From Bradyrhizobium sp. KBS0727 (lineage in GTDB: Bacteria > Pseudomonadota > Alphaproteobacteria > Rhizobiales > Xanthobacteraceae), in assembly GCF_005937885.2 (NCBI RefSeq), contig NZ_CP042176.1, positions 4,025,501 through 4,089,500 of the forward strand: DNA of 64,000 nt. Direction: 5' to 3'. The position numbers and the translations under genes were made by a program. Under the pieces are notes generated by a model. That model made no database searches. It was not told the origin of the DNA and saw only the letters and a program-made list of their open reading frames with translations. How positions within the stretch are numbered: position 1 is the first letter of the stretch; every line of letters starts with the position of its first letter. This document shows, one piece after another, positions 39,929 through 47,541 of this stretch.

Positions 39929-41201
39929 GATAGTGCAGCTTCACTTCCAGGCCGTGGCCGTCGCCATATTTCGGCTTGCCGGTCGCGTGCCCCATCAGTT
40001 CATTGGTCAATTCGTCAGGGGCCCGCGCATCGCGCAGCCGATCCTTGAAGCCGTGCCGCAGCGAGTACAGCGTGTGCAGCTCAGTCGGCTTCATGCTATG
40101 CTCGGCAAAGAACTTGTTGACCGCCGCCGAGAACGAATCGCCGTTATCGCGGTAGCGCGGAAACCCATCGGGAAACGCGCGCATCGCCTCGAGCGCAATG
40201 CCGACCAGCGGGATGTCGCGCTCGGACTGGTCGGTCTTGAGCTCGCGGTCGTCGGGCCGGATCCGGATAAACGGGATATTGCTGTCGAGGATGATATGCG
40301 GCCGGCGCAGGTTGACGATTTCCGACGGCCGTGCCCCGGTGTTGATGATCACGTGGACCGCGGCCCGCTCCTCGACGTTCATGGCGTCGAGCGCGCCCGG
40401 CGCCAGCATGACGCTGACGATAAACGGCGCCGTGAACGGCGGCCGCGATCGCGCCTTGTCGCCTTCAAGGCGGGTGCCGGCGAACACTGGCTCGAGTCGC
40501 AGCTGGTGCCGCTTGGAGACGGCGCGCAGCATGCCGGTGATATGCGTCAGGTTACGGTTTGCCGTGCCGGCCTTGACCTCGTCATCGAGCACGCGCTGTT
40601 CCCAATGTTCGGCGAATTTCAGGGCATTGTCGCGTGTCAGCGCATGGATGGCCTTGTCGCCGACGACCGAGATCAGCAGCGCCGCGGCGTTGCGCTTGCC
40701 GTTCATCCATTTCTTGAGCTGGCCCGGCGATTTTTTTGCCGACGCGGTGCGCTTGGCGGCAAAGAATTCGTCGCACAGAGTCGACAGCATGATCTCGGGC
40801 AGCGGCACGCCGCCGAGCACCGCCGCCGTCGTGGCCGCATCGTCGCGGCGCGCGCCCAGGGCGAGCTGATCGACCCGCGCGAGGATATCCGCCAGCCCTT
40901 CCTGCACCACCGCTTCCACGGGCTTGTAGTGCAGTCCCAGCGCCCGTGCGAGCGCGCGGGCCTGCTCGACGTTGATGCTGGCCTGCTGCACCGTTCCGGC
41001 GGCCAGCGCCCGCCAGGAGGCCTGCAGATCGAGGTCCATCTGCTTGGCGACGCGACCGGCCCTGACGCCGGCGCGATCATCGGCCACCTTGATCTTGGTC
41101 GACAGCTTGACGATGCCCCGCGGATCCACCGCCGCATACGGTTCCGGCACCCGGCGCACGAAATGCCAGACCCCGTTCCGCTTCGTCAGACGCTCCGTCA
41201 T
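39834..41201 (-). CDS. int: Tyrosine recombinase / phage integrase
   Basis: I choose the ATG at 41201 (455 residues); an upstream start at 41285 would run through the arm site. The C-terminal catalytic domain has Arg in NTGARPSEIVNL, the LYSLRHGFKDRL box with HxxR and ELMGHATGKPKYGDGH with His, and a final Tyr region (VKLHYLSEI). The SAM-like N-terminal domain carries TASAKKSPGQLKKW. It catalyses integration and excision between attP and the tRNA-Glu attB. It sits right inside attR, pointing left, and overlaps the last gene of the rightward block. Confidence 0.93.
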   Translation of the reverse strand: MTERLTKRNGVWHFVRRVPEPYAAVDPRGIVKLSTKIKVADDRAGVRAGRVAKQMDLDLQASWRALAAGTVQQASINVEQARALARALGLHYKPVEAVVQEGLADILARVDQLALGARRDDAATTAAVLGGVPLPEIMLSTLCDEFFAAKRTASAKKSPGQLKKWMNGKRNAAALLISVVGDKAIHALTRDNALKFAEHWEQRVLDDEVKAGTANRNLTHITGMLRAVSKRHQLRLEPVFAGTRLEGDKARSRPPFTAPFIVSVMLAPGALDAMNVEERAAVHVIINTGARPSEIVNLRRPHIILDSNIPFIRIRPDDRELKTDQSERDIPLVGIALEAMRAFPDGFPRYRDNGDSFSAAVNKFFAEHSMKPTELHTLYSLRHGFKDRLRDARAPDELTNELMGHATGKPKYGDGHGLEVKLHYLSEIALAPGMVLRPQLVRVPGLHVPGAASRG

Positions 41202-41214
41202 CTTGCCCCGGCTG

Positions 41215-41232
41215 TTGGACGTTTTGTTGGAC
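41215..41232. promoter_or_regulatory. Candidate integrase arm-type site near attR
   Basis: TTGGACGTTTTGTTGGAC differs by one base from the site at 3273-3290 and lies in the same orientation. In the excised circle the two would flank the core on either side, as arm sites do. It also overlaps the integrase promoter region, so the protein may autoregulate. Confidence 0.5.
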
Positions 41233-41314
41233 ACAATGTCCGCTACAGCAGGCCGGAAAGTCAATAAAATTAAGGTTATGCCCAATCTACAAGGGTTTTT
41301 GCAATTTCAGCGGA

Positions 41315-41333
41315 ATTCCGCTAGGGAGCGCCA
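41315..41333. repeat. attR core (19-bp direct repeat with attL)
   Basis: Exact copy of the tRNA-Glu 3' end (3190-3208); flanking bases differ. Marks the right boundary of the phage-like element. Confidence 0.93.
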
Positions 41334-41418
41334 AATCTCCAAAATTGGCTTTGAATTGATTTTGGTTTTTGTCCGATTTGGCAAACCGGAATCTGACGGG
41401 AAGATCATCAGACCCTAC

Positions 41419-42450
41419 TCATTTCGGATACGCGCCGAGATTGGGGTCCCATCTCTTTAGGGACACGCTGCTGCCGATTGTGAGCCTCATCAGGTCTTCG
41501 CCCGACGCCAGCGGACCTTGATAGGTGGTCCGTGTCCGCGTGACGATTTCCTCACCGGCCGTTCCGATCAGGACGAAATGCGTATACACGGCGAGCTTCG
41601 GTTTTACTTGCGAAAACACTGTGCCAGCTTGCTCGGGTGAGGTGTGATGATCCGCGACCGGCTTTAGTGCGGGGACCGCGGCCAGTTGAGGCGAGATAGC
41701 GAACACCTCGTGGATCAGAAGATCAGTCCCAGCAGCGTGCCGAATTAAATTCTCATCGGGTTGGGTGTCGCCTGAAATCGTAACCGACCTTGAAGCGTAA
41801 TCAACCCGATACCCAACCGAGGGCTTGATAAGGTCCCCGTGATTGACCGCAAACGCGGTGACTTTCACGCCACCCTCTTCAAACACAACACCATCCTGGG
41901 CGAAGTTGTGCGGCTCGATTCCGGTTGCCGCTGCGGTGACGTGCTCGTCGGCCTGCCGAATGCGCACGTCGTCCGAAAACGCTTCGGTCAGTCCCTTCGC
42001 AATCTTTACCACGCCGTTTAACCCGGCGGTGTCGTCGGATGGTCCCCACAGTCTCAAGGGCTTAGCACGTGACCCGAACGGGCCGAACATGTAGCCGGTC
42101 ATCCAGAGATCCGGCAAACCCTCGACGTGATCCGAATGATAATGCGTGAGAAAAACGGCGTCGATGCCTTTGCCGAACGACATACCCAGTTGGTAGAGCC
42201 TTACGGTGACCCCACGGCCGGCATCGAACAGGAGATTAAGCCCTCCGGCTTGAACCAGCGTAGCCGGTCCGAATCGAGTGGTGCTCGGTACTGGAGAGCC
42301 GGTGCCAAGTAACGTCACGATGATTTCGTCCGGTGCCGGGAAGTTCTCCGCCGCACCAGCATTGCCAGAGATCGAACCAGCCGCGGCGGCCAACAGCGCC
42401 GCCGCGGCTACGAGCAATAAGCGCCGGATTGTCTTCTCGCCTACCACCAT
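41419..42450 (-). CDS. Exported MBL-fold metallo-hydrolase (RNase Z-like superfamily)
   Basis: The start at 42450 gives 343 residues with a signal peptide (KTIRRLLLVAAAALLAAAAG). Metal-binding motifs are clear: LTHYHSDHVEGL, VNHGDLIKPSVGY with the later GDTQPDENL, and DHHTSPEQAG with a terminal 'YTHFVLIG'. GTGSPVPSTTRFGPATLV is the first strand of RNase Z/arylsulfatase-like enzymes. A periplasmic location rules out tRNA processing; a hydrolase of xenobiotic or lactone type is plausible. The gene lies 100 bases downstream of, and in line with, the AraC-type regulator. Confidence 0.85.
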   Translation of the reverse strand: MVVGEKTIRRLLLVAAAALLAAAAGSISGNAGAAENFPAPDEIIVTLLGTGSPVPSTTRFGPATLVQAGGLNLLFDAGRGVTVRLYQLGMSFGKGIDAVFLTHYHSDHVEGLPDLWMTGYMFGPFGSRAKPLRLWGPSDDTAGLNGVVKIAKGLTEAFSDDVRIRQADEHVTAAATGIEPHNFAQDGVVFEEGGVKVTAFAVNHGDLIKPSVGYRVDYASRSVTISGDTQPDENLIRHAAGTDLLIHEVFAISPQLAAVPALKPVADHHTSPEQAGTVFSQVKPKLAVYTHFVLIGTAGEEIVTRTRTTYQGPLASGEDLMRLTIGSSVSLKRWDPNLGAYPK

Positions 42451-42550
42451 GGCTTTTGCTCCGCAAAAAGGATGATCGCGACAGCCGTCCCAGAGTCCGC
42501 GAGGAAGTTCGAACAATATTGCTCCTGGTTTGATCCGACGCTTGTATTTT

Positions 42551-43360
42551 TCAGTCATGTATGGGCGAAAGGATGTTCTCCCAATCGCCAATAAACTGAC
42601 TTGGTACGGCACCGGCCAATGCATGGCACTCGCGAACGAAATGCGCTTGGTCGAAATATCCGGTCGCATGGGCAATCTCCGTCCAAGGTTTTGCCGGAGT
42701 CTTGCGGTGCATCATCAAAGCTGTGTCGAACCGGATGGTCCGCGCGTAAAGTTTCGGTGAAAGCCCTACCTGCCTCGTGAAGCGGCGCTGAAACTGCCGC
42801 GCGCTGAGGCCGGATCGCGCAGCCAAATCCTCGATCCGGATGCGACCACACGTGGCCAACATCGAACGTGAAGCTTTTTCGATTGCATCTGCGGGCGCAA
42901 GCGTATCCAGCATCGCGCCAATATAGCGTTCAGCGGCGGCCACACGCGCCGGAAAGTCCGGTGCCGAGCGCACGAGATCGCTAAGGACTGAAGCGCGGTT
43001 GCCGAAGACATCCCTGGCCGCGATACCTTCATTGACGAGTGAGGTCATGTCGATCCCGACCAACCGGTTGAGACCAGTCGGTTGAAACAAAATGTTGAAC
43101 ACATGGATTTCACCAGACAAATAAAGCTGGGTGTGGCGAGAACTTTGCGGCCCAACGACGACCGTCTCTGGTGCCTGGGTCATAGGGCCGCCATCGACCC
43201 GCAGCTTGAACGGTTCCGCCAGATATATATCGATTATCTGGTGAGGCCGCGCTGGTAAGGGCCACGTGAGTACTGTTGTTCCGAGATTTGAACGCCGTTC
43301 TTCGAACGAGCGCACGATGCCGCCAAGTGCGGGATGGGGCTTGATTCGGATAATCTCCAT
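42551..43360 (-). CDS. AraC/XylS family transcriptional regulator
   Basis: 269 residues. The C-terminal HTH pair contains IRIEDLAARSGLSARQFQRRFTRQVGLSPKLYARTIRF and TEIAHATGYFDQAHFVRECHALAGAVPSQFI, typical of AraC. The N-terminal sensing part (LTWPLPARPHQIIDIYLAEPF...) looks cupin-like. It is in the same orientation as the MBL hydrolase 100 bases downstream and probably controls it. Confidence 0.9.
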   Translation of the reverse strand: MEIIRIKPHPALGGIVRSFEERRSNLGTTVLTWPLPARPHQIIDIYLAEPFKLRVDGGPMTQAPETVVVGPQSSRHTQLYLSGEIHVFNILFQPTGLNRLVGIDMTSLVNEGIAARDVFGNRASVLSDLVRSAPDFPARVAAAERYIGAMLDTLAPADAIEKASRSMLATCGRIRIEDLAARSGLSARQFQRRFTRQVGLSPKLYARTIRFDTALMMHRKTPAKPWTEIAHATGYFDQAHFVRECHALAGAVPSQFIGDWENILSPIHD

Positions 43361-43492
43361 TTACGGCCCTCTCCCAGGTCAAAACACGACATCAATGACC
43401 AACTATCTTCGTTCGAACCTCGCAATCGCAATGCCAGAGTGAGACTAAGCGCATATCAATGGGTTCGGGACCTAGCATGGACCGAAGGCTCG

Positions 43493-43604
43493 GTTTGCCA
43501 ACAGCCGAAATAGACTATGTGTATCAATGCACGTTTTCGGCTTCCAAAAAATGGAAAACCGCTTGATATTGCTCGAATATCGCCCTTCGCTGGGGAGCGC
43601 CAAA
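43493..43604. repeat. 112-bp imperfect direct repeat, copy A
   Basis: Starts GTTTGCCAACAGCCGAAATA, ends in the tRNA-Glu-like GCTGGGGAGCGCCAAA. Copy B (46219-46330) has exactly the same length and aligns without gaps, with clear similarity at both ends (the first 38 bases differ at four positions) and weaker similarity in the middle. The copies bracket the PFK / FBP-phosphatase genes. Confidence 0.8.
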
Positions 43605-43619
43605 ATACCGCCCGCCATC

Positions 43620-44807
43620 CTATGACGCGCGGTTGAGAAAGATCGGCAACCCCAGCTTGTTGGCGTAGATGGGACGGTAGCGCTCTGTGTTGTACGCGCT
43701 GGCGACGTCCAATGTGCGCGGCCCAAGCCTGGCGTCAGGGATGGGCACGAGGTCGTAGCGGCCCTCTACCAGCGCCGACATGAGGCCGGTCTTGCCTTCC
43801 AGGATGGCATCGTAGGCCATGTTACCGAAAGTCAGGGCTACAAGCTTGTCGATGAAGTCCGGATCGCCCGATCTCAGGTCGTAGGTGAGGTCAGAGGTGA
43901 TCGTCTCCTCGCCGGCGCGCCGCTTGATCTCATCGGCAAGCGCTTCGGCCACGCTGGCCTTCTTGCGGTGACCGTAGGCGTCGGGCTCGCCGTATTCCTG
44001 GAGCTTGTAGCCCTCCCACTCGGCGCCCTCGCTGAGCACGATCAGCGCGTAGTTGCTTGGGTTGGCGCGCTTCTCCTCGATGAGCAACTGGACAAGTTTG
44101 TCGAGATTGACCTTGTACTCCGGTATGACGCATCGTATCGAGGTCGCGTACGCAGTGTATAGCGCGGTGAATCCGGCATCGCGGCCAAAGACCCGGAAAA
44201 TGCCAATTCGCTCGTGCGAGCCGACAGTGGTACGCTGCCGCTGGATGGCATCGCTGGCGCGGGTGATCGCGGTCGAGAAACCGATGCAGTATTCGGTGTT
44301 GCGGACGTCGTTGTCCATCGTCTTGGGGATGGCGATGATCTTGACGCCGAGTTCGTTGAGTCTGGCCGCATAACTGAGCGTGTCGTCGCCGCCGATGGCG
44401 ATCAGATGTTCGATGCCGAGCCCCGAGAGGTTCGCGAGCACTTGGCTGGTGAGGTCCCACGTCTTGGCTGCGATGCCGCCTTTGGTGCTCAGGGAGACTG
44501 GAAAGTCCTTGCCGACGAGATGATCGGGCAGCTTTTGCATTTTTGACGGATTGGTGCGGCTCGAGTGCAGCACGGTGCCGCCGCGCCGATCGATGGTGCG
44601 AGTGTTTTCACGGTCCAGCGGGATGAGGTAGTGGGACCTGCTGGTCGGGTCATCGAGGTTCAGGTGCGTGAGGGCCTCCCAACCACGGCGAAAACCAACG
44701 ACCTCGATGTCGTTCTCACTGCCGCGATAAGTCACGGTCTTGATGATTGCGTTGAGGCCGGGGACGTCGCCGCCGCCCGTGAGAATGCCAATGCGTTTTC
44801 TCGCCAT
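43620..44807 (-). CDS. 6-phosphofructokinase, pyrophosphate-dependent type signature
   Basis: 395 residues, PFK fold. The phosphate-binding GGGDVPGLN (11-19) and GGDDT (139-143) carry Asp142, and PKTMDND (161-167) carries Lys162. In characterised PFKs the GGDD and PKTIDND residues mark PPi-dependent or mixed enzymes, while ATP enzymes have GGDG and PGTIDND, so PPi use is expected. Other conserved parts include GSHERIGIFRVFGRDAGF and DLRSGDPDFIDKLVA. It would interconvert fructose-6-phosphate and FBP reversibly. The partner gene 56 bases upstream encodes an FBP-cleaving enzyme. Start: ATG at 44807. Confidence 0.9.
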   Translation of the reverse strand: MARKRIGILTGGGDVPGLNAIIKTVTYRGSENDIEVVGFRRGWEALTHLNLDDPTSRSHYLIPLDRENTRTIDRRGGTVLHSSRTNPSKMQKLPDHLVGKDFPVSLSTKGGIAAKTWDLTSQVLANLSGLGIEHLIAIGGDDTLSYAARLNELGVKIIAIPKTMDNDVRNTEYCIGFSTAITRASDAIQRQRTTVGSHERIGIFRVFGRDAGFTALYTAYATSIRCVIPEYKVNLDKLVQLLIEEKRANPSNYALIVLSEGAEWEGYKLQEYGEPDAYGHRKKASVAEALADEIKRRAGEETITSDLTYDLRSGDPDFIDKLVALTFGNMAYDAILEGKTGLMSALVEGRYDLVPIPDARLGPRTLDVASAYNTERYRPIYANKLGLPIFLNRAS

Positions 44808-44863
44808 GCTGCACGGTCACCGTAACTCCAAGCTTCTCAGTAGCCGGTCTAGCGCAGCGCTCT

Positions 44864-46009
44864 CTACTCGGCCGCTTCCGGCTTGCGCTCCTCGCGCAGA
44901 CGAAAACGCTTCACCAGTGCGGACACAGTGTCTCGGAAGCCGCCATACTCCAGCTCGGAATAGGGCAGCATCGCGGCGCCAGACCAGCCCTGGCTGCGCA
45001 TCTCGATTGCCTTGCGCTGGGCACGCCGGCGGACCTCGTCCCACGCCGGGTTGTCGAAGAAATCGGTAAAGGACTCCGAAAAGCGGCCGTCCTTGTCGAT
45101 CGAAAAACCGGCGCAGGAAACGATCGGCAGGCAGTACAGGCCTGTCACCGGCGTGTTAAGTGGCACGGGCATGAGCGGCATCACGTGCGAACCGCGCGCA
45201 TCCCCGCCTACGAAGTGCGCCTTGGCGAACGGCGAGACGATTTCTTCGGGCGCCGGGAAAATCCCCTGGTTTCTGACGATCGCGACTGGATCGTCCTTGC
45301 CGGTGTACTTGCCTGCGATCGAGTGAAGACGCTGCGCCGAAACAGCGACGACAACCTCGTCAAACGTTCGAGAAACGATGCGATCGATGCCAAAGCGCTC
45401 GTTGTCGCGGAGCAGCGCGGCAATGTGGTAGCCGTCCGCGGGCGCGTCAAGTTCGATCACGCTGTCGCCGGCCGTATTATCCATGTCGATGACATGGAAA
45501 CGGAAACCCTTGATCATCGGGGGCAGCATCAGCCCGGCGCAATACATGGGATCGGCGAAGGCGAGGTAGAGCGGCAGGTTGTAGGCGCCGGGGCCGCATT
45601 TGTCGGCGGCGAATACCATGAAGGACTCCGCTGGCCTCGAACCCGAAAGGCTGTGGTCGAAGCTGAGCTCGGCGACGGCCGGTCCGGCGCCGCGAATGTT
45701 TCCCGAAGGTGCGTCGACGAGAAGATCCTGTCCGGCGCCGTAGAGGCCGGAGGTTTTCGCAACCGACGTGGCTGCGAGAAACGTCTTCCAGGCGAGTTGA
45801 TGTACCTCGGAGCTCCCCTCGCCCCGTGTGTGCGTCATGATGATCGCAATGTCGTCGCCGGTGTGGCAGATGAAACCGTCGATCAGTAGACCATTGCAGA
45901 TCGCCTTCGCGACCTCGCCCTCGACAGTTGCCATCATGCGTGAGGACGGTTTCGTATGCCCGCCAACGGAGCCAACGTCAGCCTTGATAACTGAAAGAGT
46001 GAGTCTCAT
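44864..46009 (-). CDS. Fructose-1,6-bisphosphate aldolase/phosphatase (archaeal type, class V FBPase)
   Basis: 381 residues from the ATG starting MRLTLSVIKADVGSVGGHTK, the hallmark of FBPA/P. Further signatures: ICHTGDDIAIIMTH, HQLAWKTFLAAT, GLYGAGQDLLVDAPSGNIRGAGPAVAE, DKCGPGAYNLPLYLAFADP and GGDARGSHVMPLMPVP. The family makes F6P from triose phosphates by joint aldolase and phosphatase activity in archaea and early-branching bacteria; presence in an alphaproteobacterial island is notable. Coexistence with a PPi-PFK could form a gluconeogenic or cyclic module. The upstream ATG at 46024 is less likely. Confidence 0.93.
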   Translation of the reverse strand: MRLTLSVIKADVGSVGGHTKPSSRMMATVEGEVAKAICNGLLIDGFICHTGDDIAIIMTHTRGEGSSEVHQLAWKTFLAATSVAKTSGLYGAGQDLLVDAPSGNIRGAGPAVAELSFDHSLSGSRPAESFMVFAADKCGPGAYNLPLYLAFADPMYCAGLMLPPMIKGFRFHVIDMDNTAGDSVIELDAPADGYHIAALLRDNERFGIDRIVSRTFDEVVVAVSAQRLHSIAGKYTGKDDPVAIVRNQGIFPAPEEIVSPFAKAHFVGGDARGSHVMPLMPVPLNTPVTGLYCLPIVSCAGFSIDKDGRFSESFTDFFDNPAWDEVRRRAQRKAIEMRSQGWSGAAMLPYSELEYGGFRDTVSALVKRFRLREERKPEAAE

Positions 46010-46558
46010 GCGCATCTCTCCCACCCGCGCAAGCTAACGCCTCAGCGCTCGCTGCGCCGGGGCGACGGCGCTGCTCATTGGCGCAAAGAACGTCTGACGT
46101 TGTGAAAGGTTCCCACGCGAGGATTGTGACCACCCTACTGCGCCGGAGGGCCTCCTTTATGCGGTCAAAGCGGACGTCGCGACACACTGCTGCCCGAGGG
46201 GTCCTTGCTGCAGGAAAAGTTTGCCAACAGCCAAAATAGACCGCGTGTATCAATGCGCGAATTTGCCCTCAGAAAAGCGGCAAACCGGTTGATTTCGTTC
46301 GCATATCTCCCTTCGCTAGGGACCGCCAAAGCTTTCAGACGAGGCTGATTTCACGGGTTTTCTTGCAGGTTTGCCAATTCATTCTAATCGGGAATGGAAT
46401 GCCGGCCGAGCCCACCATTAGAGATTGCGGGATCCGTCGGCGACGCCTGCGCGGGCTCGCCATAACCCTCCATTCAGATTGACCGCGCCAGGCGCCGGAA
46501 CCAACCGCAAGACATGGCGCTTGGTTCGTTATGCGGGCAGCGATTTGAGGAGGCGAGA
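46010..46558. other. Intergenic region holding repeat copy B
   Basis: About 550 bases without a convincing gene. It contains the 112-bp repeat copy B (46219-46330) and the probable promoter region of the island. On the right of 46330 the sequence appears to be ordinary chromosomal flank, and GAGGAGG at 46546-46552 is the ribosome-binding site for the next small gene. Short frames here have no ribosome-binding site. Confidence 0.6.
46219..46330. repeat. 112-bp imperfect direct repeat, copy B
   Basis: Pairs with copy A (43493-43604), same length and orientation. It ends in CGCTAGGGACCGCCAAA, a degenerate tRNA-Glu 3' end (one base missing, one substitution relative to attL). Confidence 0.8.
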
Positions 46559-46789
46559 TTGTTCCTCATAGGGCTCGGCGCGCTGCTGTTTTTTGTCGGA
46601 CTGTTGTACATGGCACGCGCTACTATTTGGCGGGGACAGCTTAGCGGCCGTGATTCCTCCCAGCCGGTTCGAGACACTCTGGAGCCGCCACGGCGCGGCC
46701 TTGGATTCTTGGGGATCGGAACGAACTGGCCGGGCATTCTTCTTATGGCGATCGGGGCAGTTCTGCTGGTGTCGGGGGGCGGATTCTAG
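46559..46789 (+). CDS. Small two-span membrane protein (TTG start)
   Basis: A TTG at 46559 is preceded by GAGGAGG at 46546-46552, so I prefer it to the ATG at 46514, which has no ribosome-binding site. The 76-residue product has two membrane helices (FLIGLGALLFFVGLLYMA and WPGILLMAIGAVLLVSGG) joined by a polar loop. Function unknown; it lies between the islands and hutD. Confidence 0.6.
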   Translation: MFLIGLGALLFFVGLLYMARATIWRGQLSGRDSSQPVRDTLEPPRRGLGFLGIGTNWPGILLMAIGAVLLVSGGGF

Positions 46790-46937
46790 CCTCAGCTACC
46801 CGTGCCTGTGTAAGCAAAGGAAGCCCCGGGGGTTTGCCACAGGCCGAAGGACGTCTATCGCAAGCCGATCGCGTCCTGACCTGAAAGTTGCAACGAGCGC
46901 GCGCACGTTGGTGGGCTCGAATCCGGCAGCCGACAGC

Positions 46938-47534
46938 TCACGCTCGCAGGATCGACACGTGATACAGCACGCCCGCGCCTTCGCACCTCAGCGGATCCCC
47001 TGCCCGTGCGGCTTCGTCGATGACGGCATCGCCCGGCTCCAGTTCTGCCGCGCCATGCGGCGAATGAAGGCTGATCCGGCCATGCCTCAGCAACAGCAGG
47101 GAAATATCGGCCGCGGCCCGCAGGCTTGTGCTTCCGGCGAAATCGACCACGCTTACGCTGTGCGAGAAGTGGCCGCGGCGGGTCATCACATTGAGGTCGC
47201 GGATCGGGCCATCGACCAATGACGCCGACGCCGGACTGTCGCCGGGGAAGATCGCTGGCTCGCCGCCGACGACCAGGGTCAGCGGCGATCGATCGCCAAC
47301 CTGCAGCCTCATCCCCTGGCCTTCGAGCAGCAGCAGCGTGCGGTCGATGCCTGGAAACAGCGAGAACGCGCCATCGCTTGCCACTTCAGCCGTGCTGACG
47401 CGCCAGTCGAACGATGCCAGCGACGCATCCGGCGGAGCCACGGCAATCTCGGTCGTTACGCCGCCGCCATTCTTCCACGGCATGCGCCGATGCTCATGCG
47501 CACGCAACAGCTTCAGCCGGCCTTCGTTCGTCAC
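46938..47534 (-). CDS. hutD: HutD family protein
   Basis: 198 residues with the HutD cupin-like features: LLRAHEHRRMPWKNGGGVTTEIAV at the N terminus and FDWRVSTAEVASDGAFSLFPGIDRTLLLLEGQG. HutD proteins act with histidine catabolism and are thought to buffer or sense pathway intermediates rather than catalyse a core step. It is the last gene of the leftward hut operon, 7 bases after hutU. Confidence 0.93.
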   Translation of the reverse strand: MTNEGRLKLLRAHEHRRMPWKNGGGVTTEIAVAPPDASLASFDWRVSTAEVASDGAFSLFPGIDRTLLLLEGQGMRLQVGDRSPLTLVVGGEPAIFPGDSPASASLVDGPIRDLNVMTRRGHFSHSVSVVDFAGSTSLRAAADISLLLLRHGRISLHSPHGAAELEPGDAVIDEAARAGDPLRCEGAGVLYHVSILRA

Positions 47535-47541
47535 GGCGCTC

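Larger units (their letters stand above)
3190..41333. mobile_element. Integrated temperate-phage-like element at tRNA-Glu
   Basis: A 38-kb element bounded by exact 19-bp repeats of the tRNA-Glu 3' end. It contains a tyrosine integrase next to attR, a CI/Cro-type switch, a leftward early block, a full siphovirus-type tail module and a lysis module whose transcript ends at a strong terminator (4231-4265). Almost all genes overlap by ATGA or TGATG, as in phage operons. No terminase, portal, prohead protease or major capsid gene is recognisable, so it may be a defective prophage or a tail-particle-producing element. Confidence 0.9.
41334..43604. mobile_element. Putative second island between attR and a degenerate att copy
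   Basis: The segment starts at attR and ends at TTCGCTGGGGAGCGCCAAA (43586-43604), which resembles the tRNA-Glu 3' end with one base missing and one changed. It carries an AraC regulator and an MBL-fold hydrolase and no integrase. An old, non-autonomous insertion is likely; alternatively the similarity is partly coincidental. Confidence 0.45.
43605..46330. mobile_element. Putative sugar-phosphate island bracketed by att-like repeats
   Basis: Contains only the PPi-type phosphofructokinase and the FBP aldolase/phosphatase, both leftward, between repeat copies A and B. Each repeat ends in a degenerate copy of the tRNA-Glu 3' end, so it looks like an integrated cassette rather than a transposon. 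No integrase is present. Confidence 0.5.

Noticed and set aside
3190..41333. Diversity-generating retroelement in the fibre genes
   Set aside because: No reverse transcriptase gene and no adenine-biased template repeat could be found near the fibre genes.
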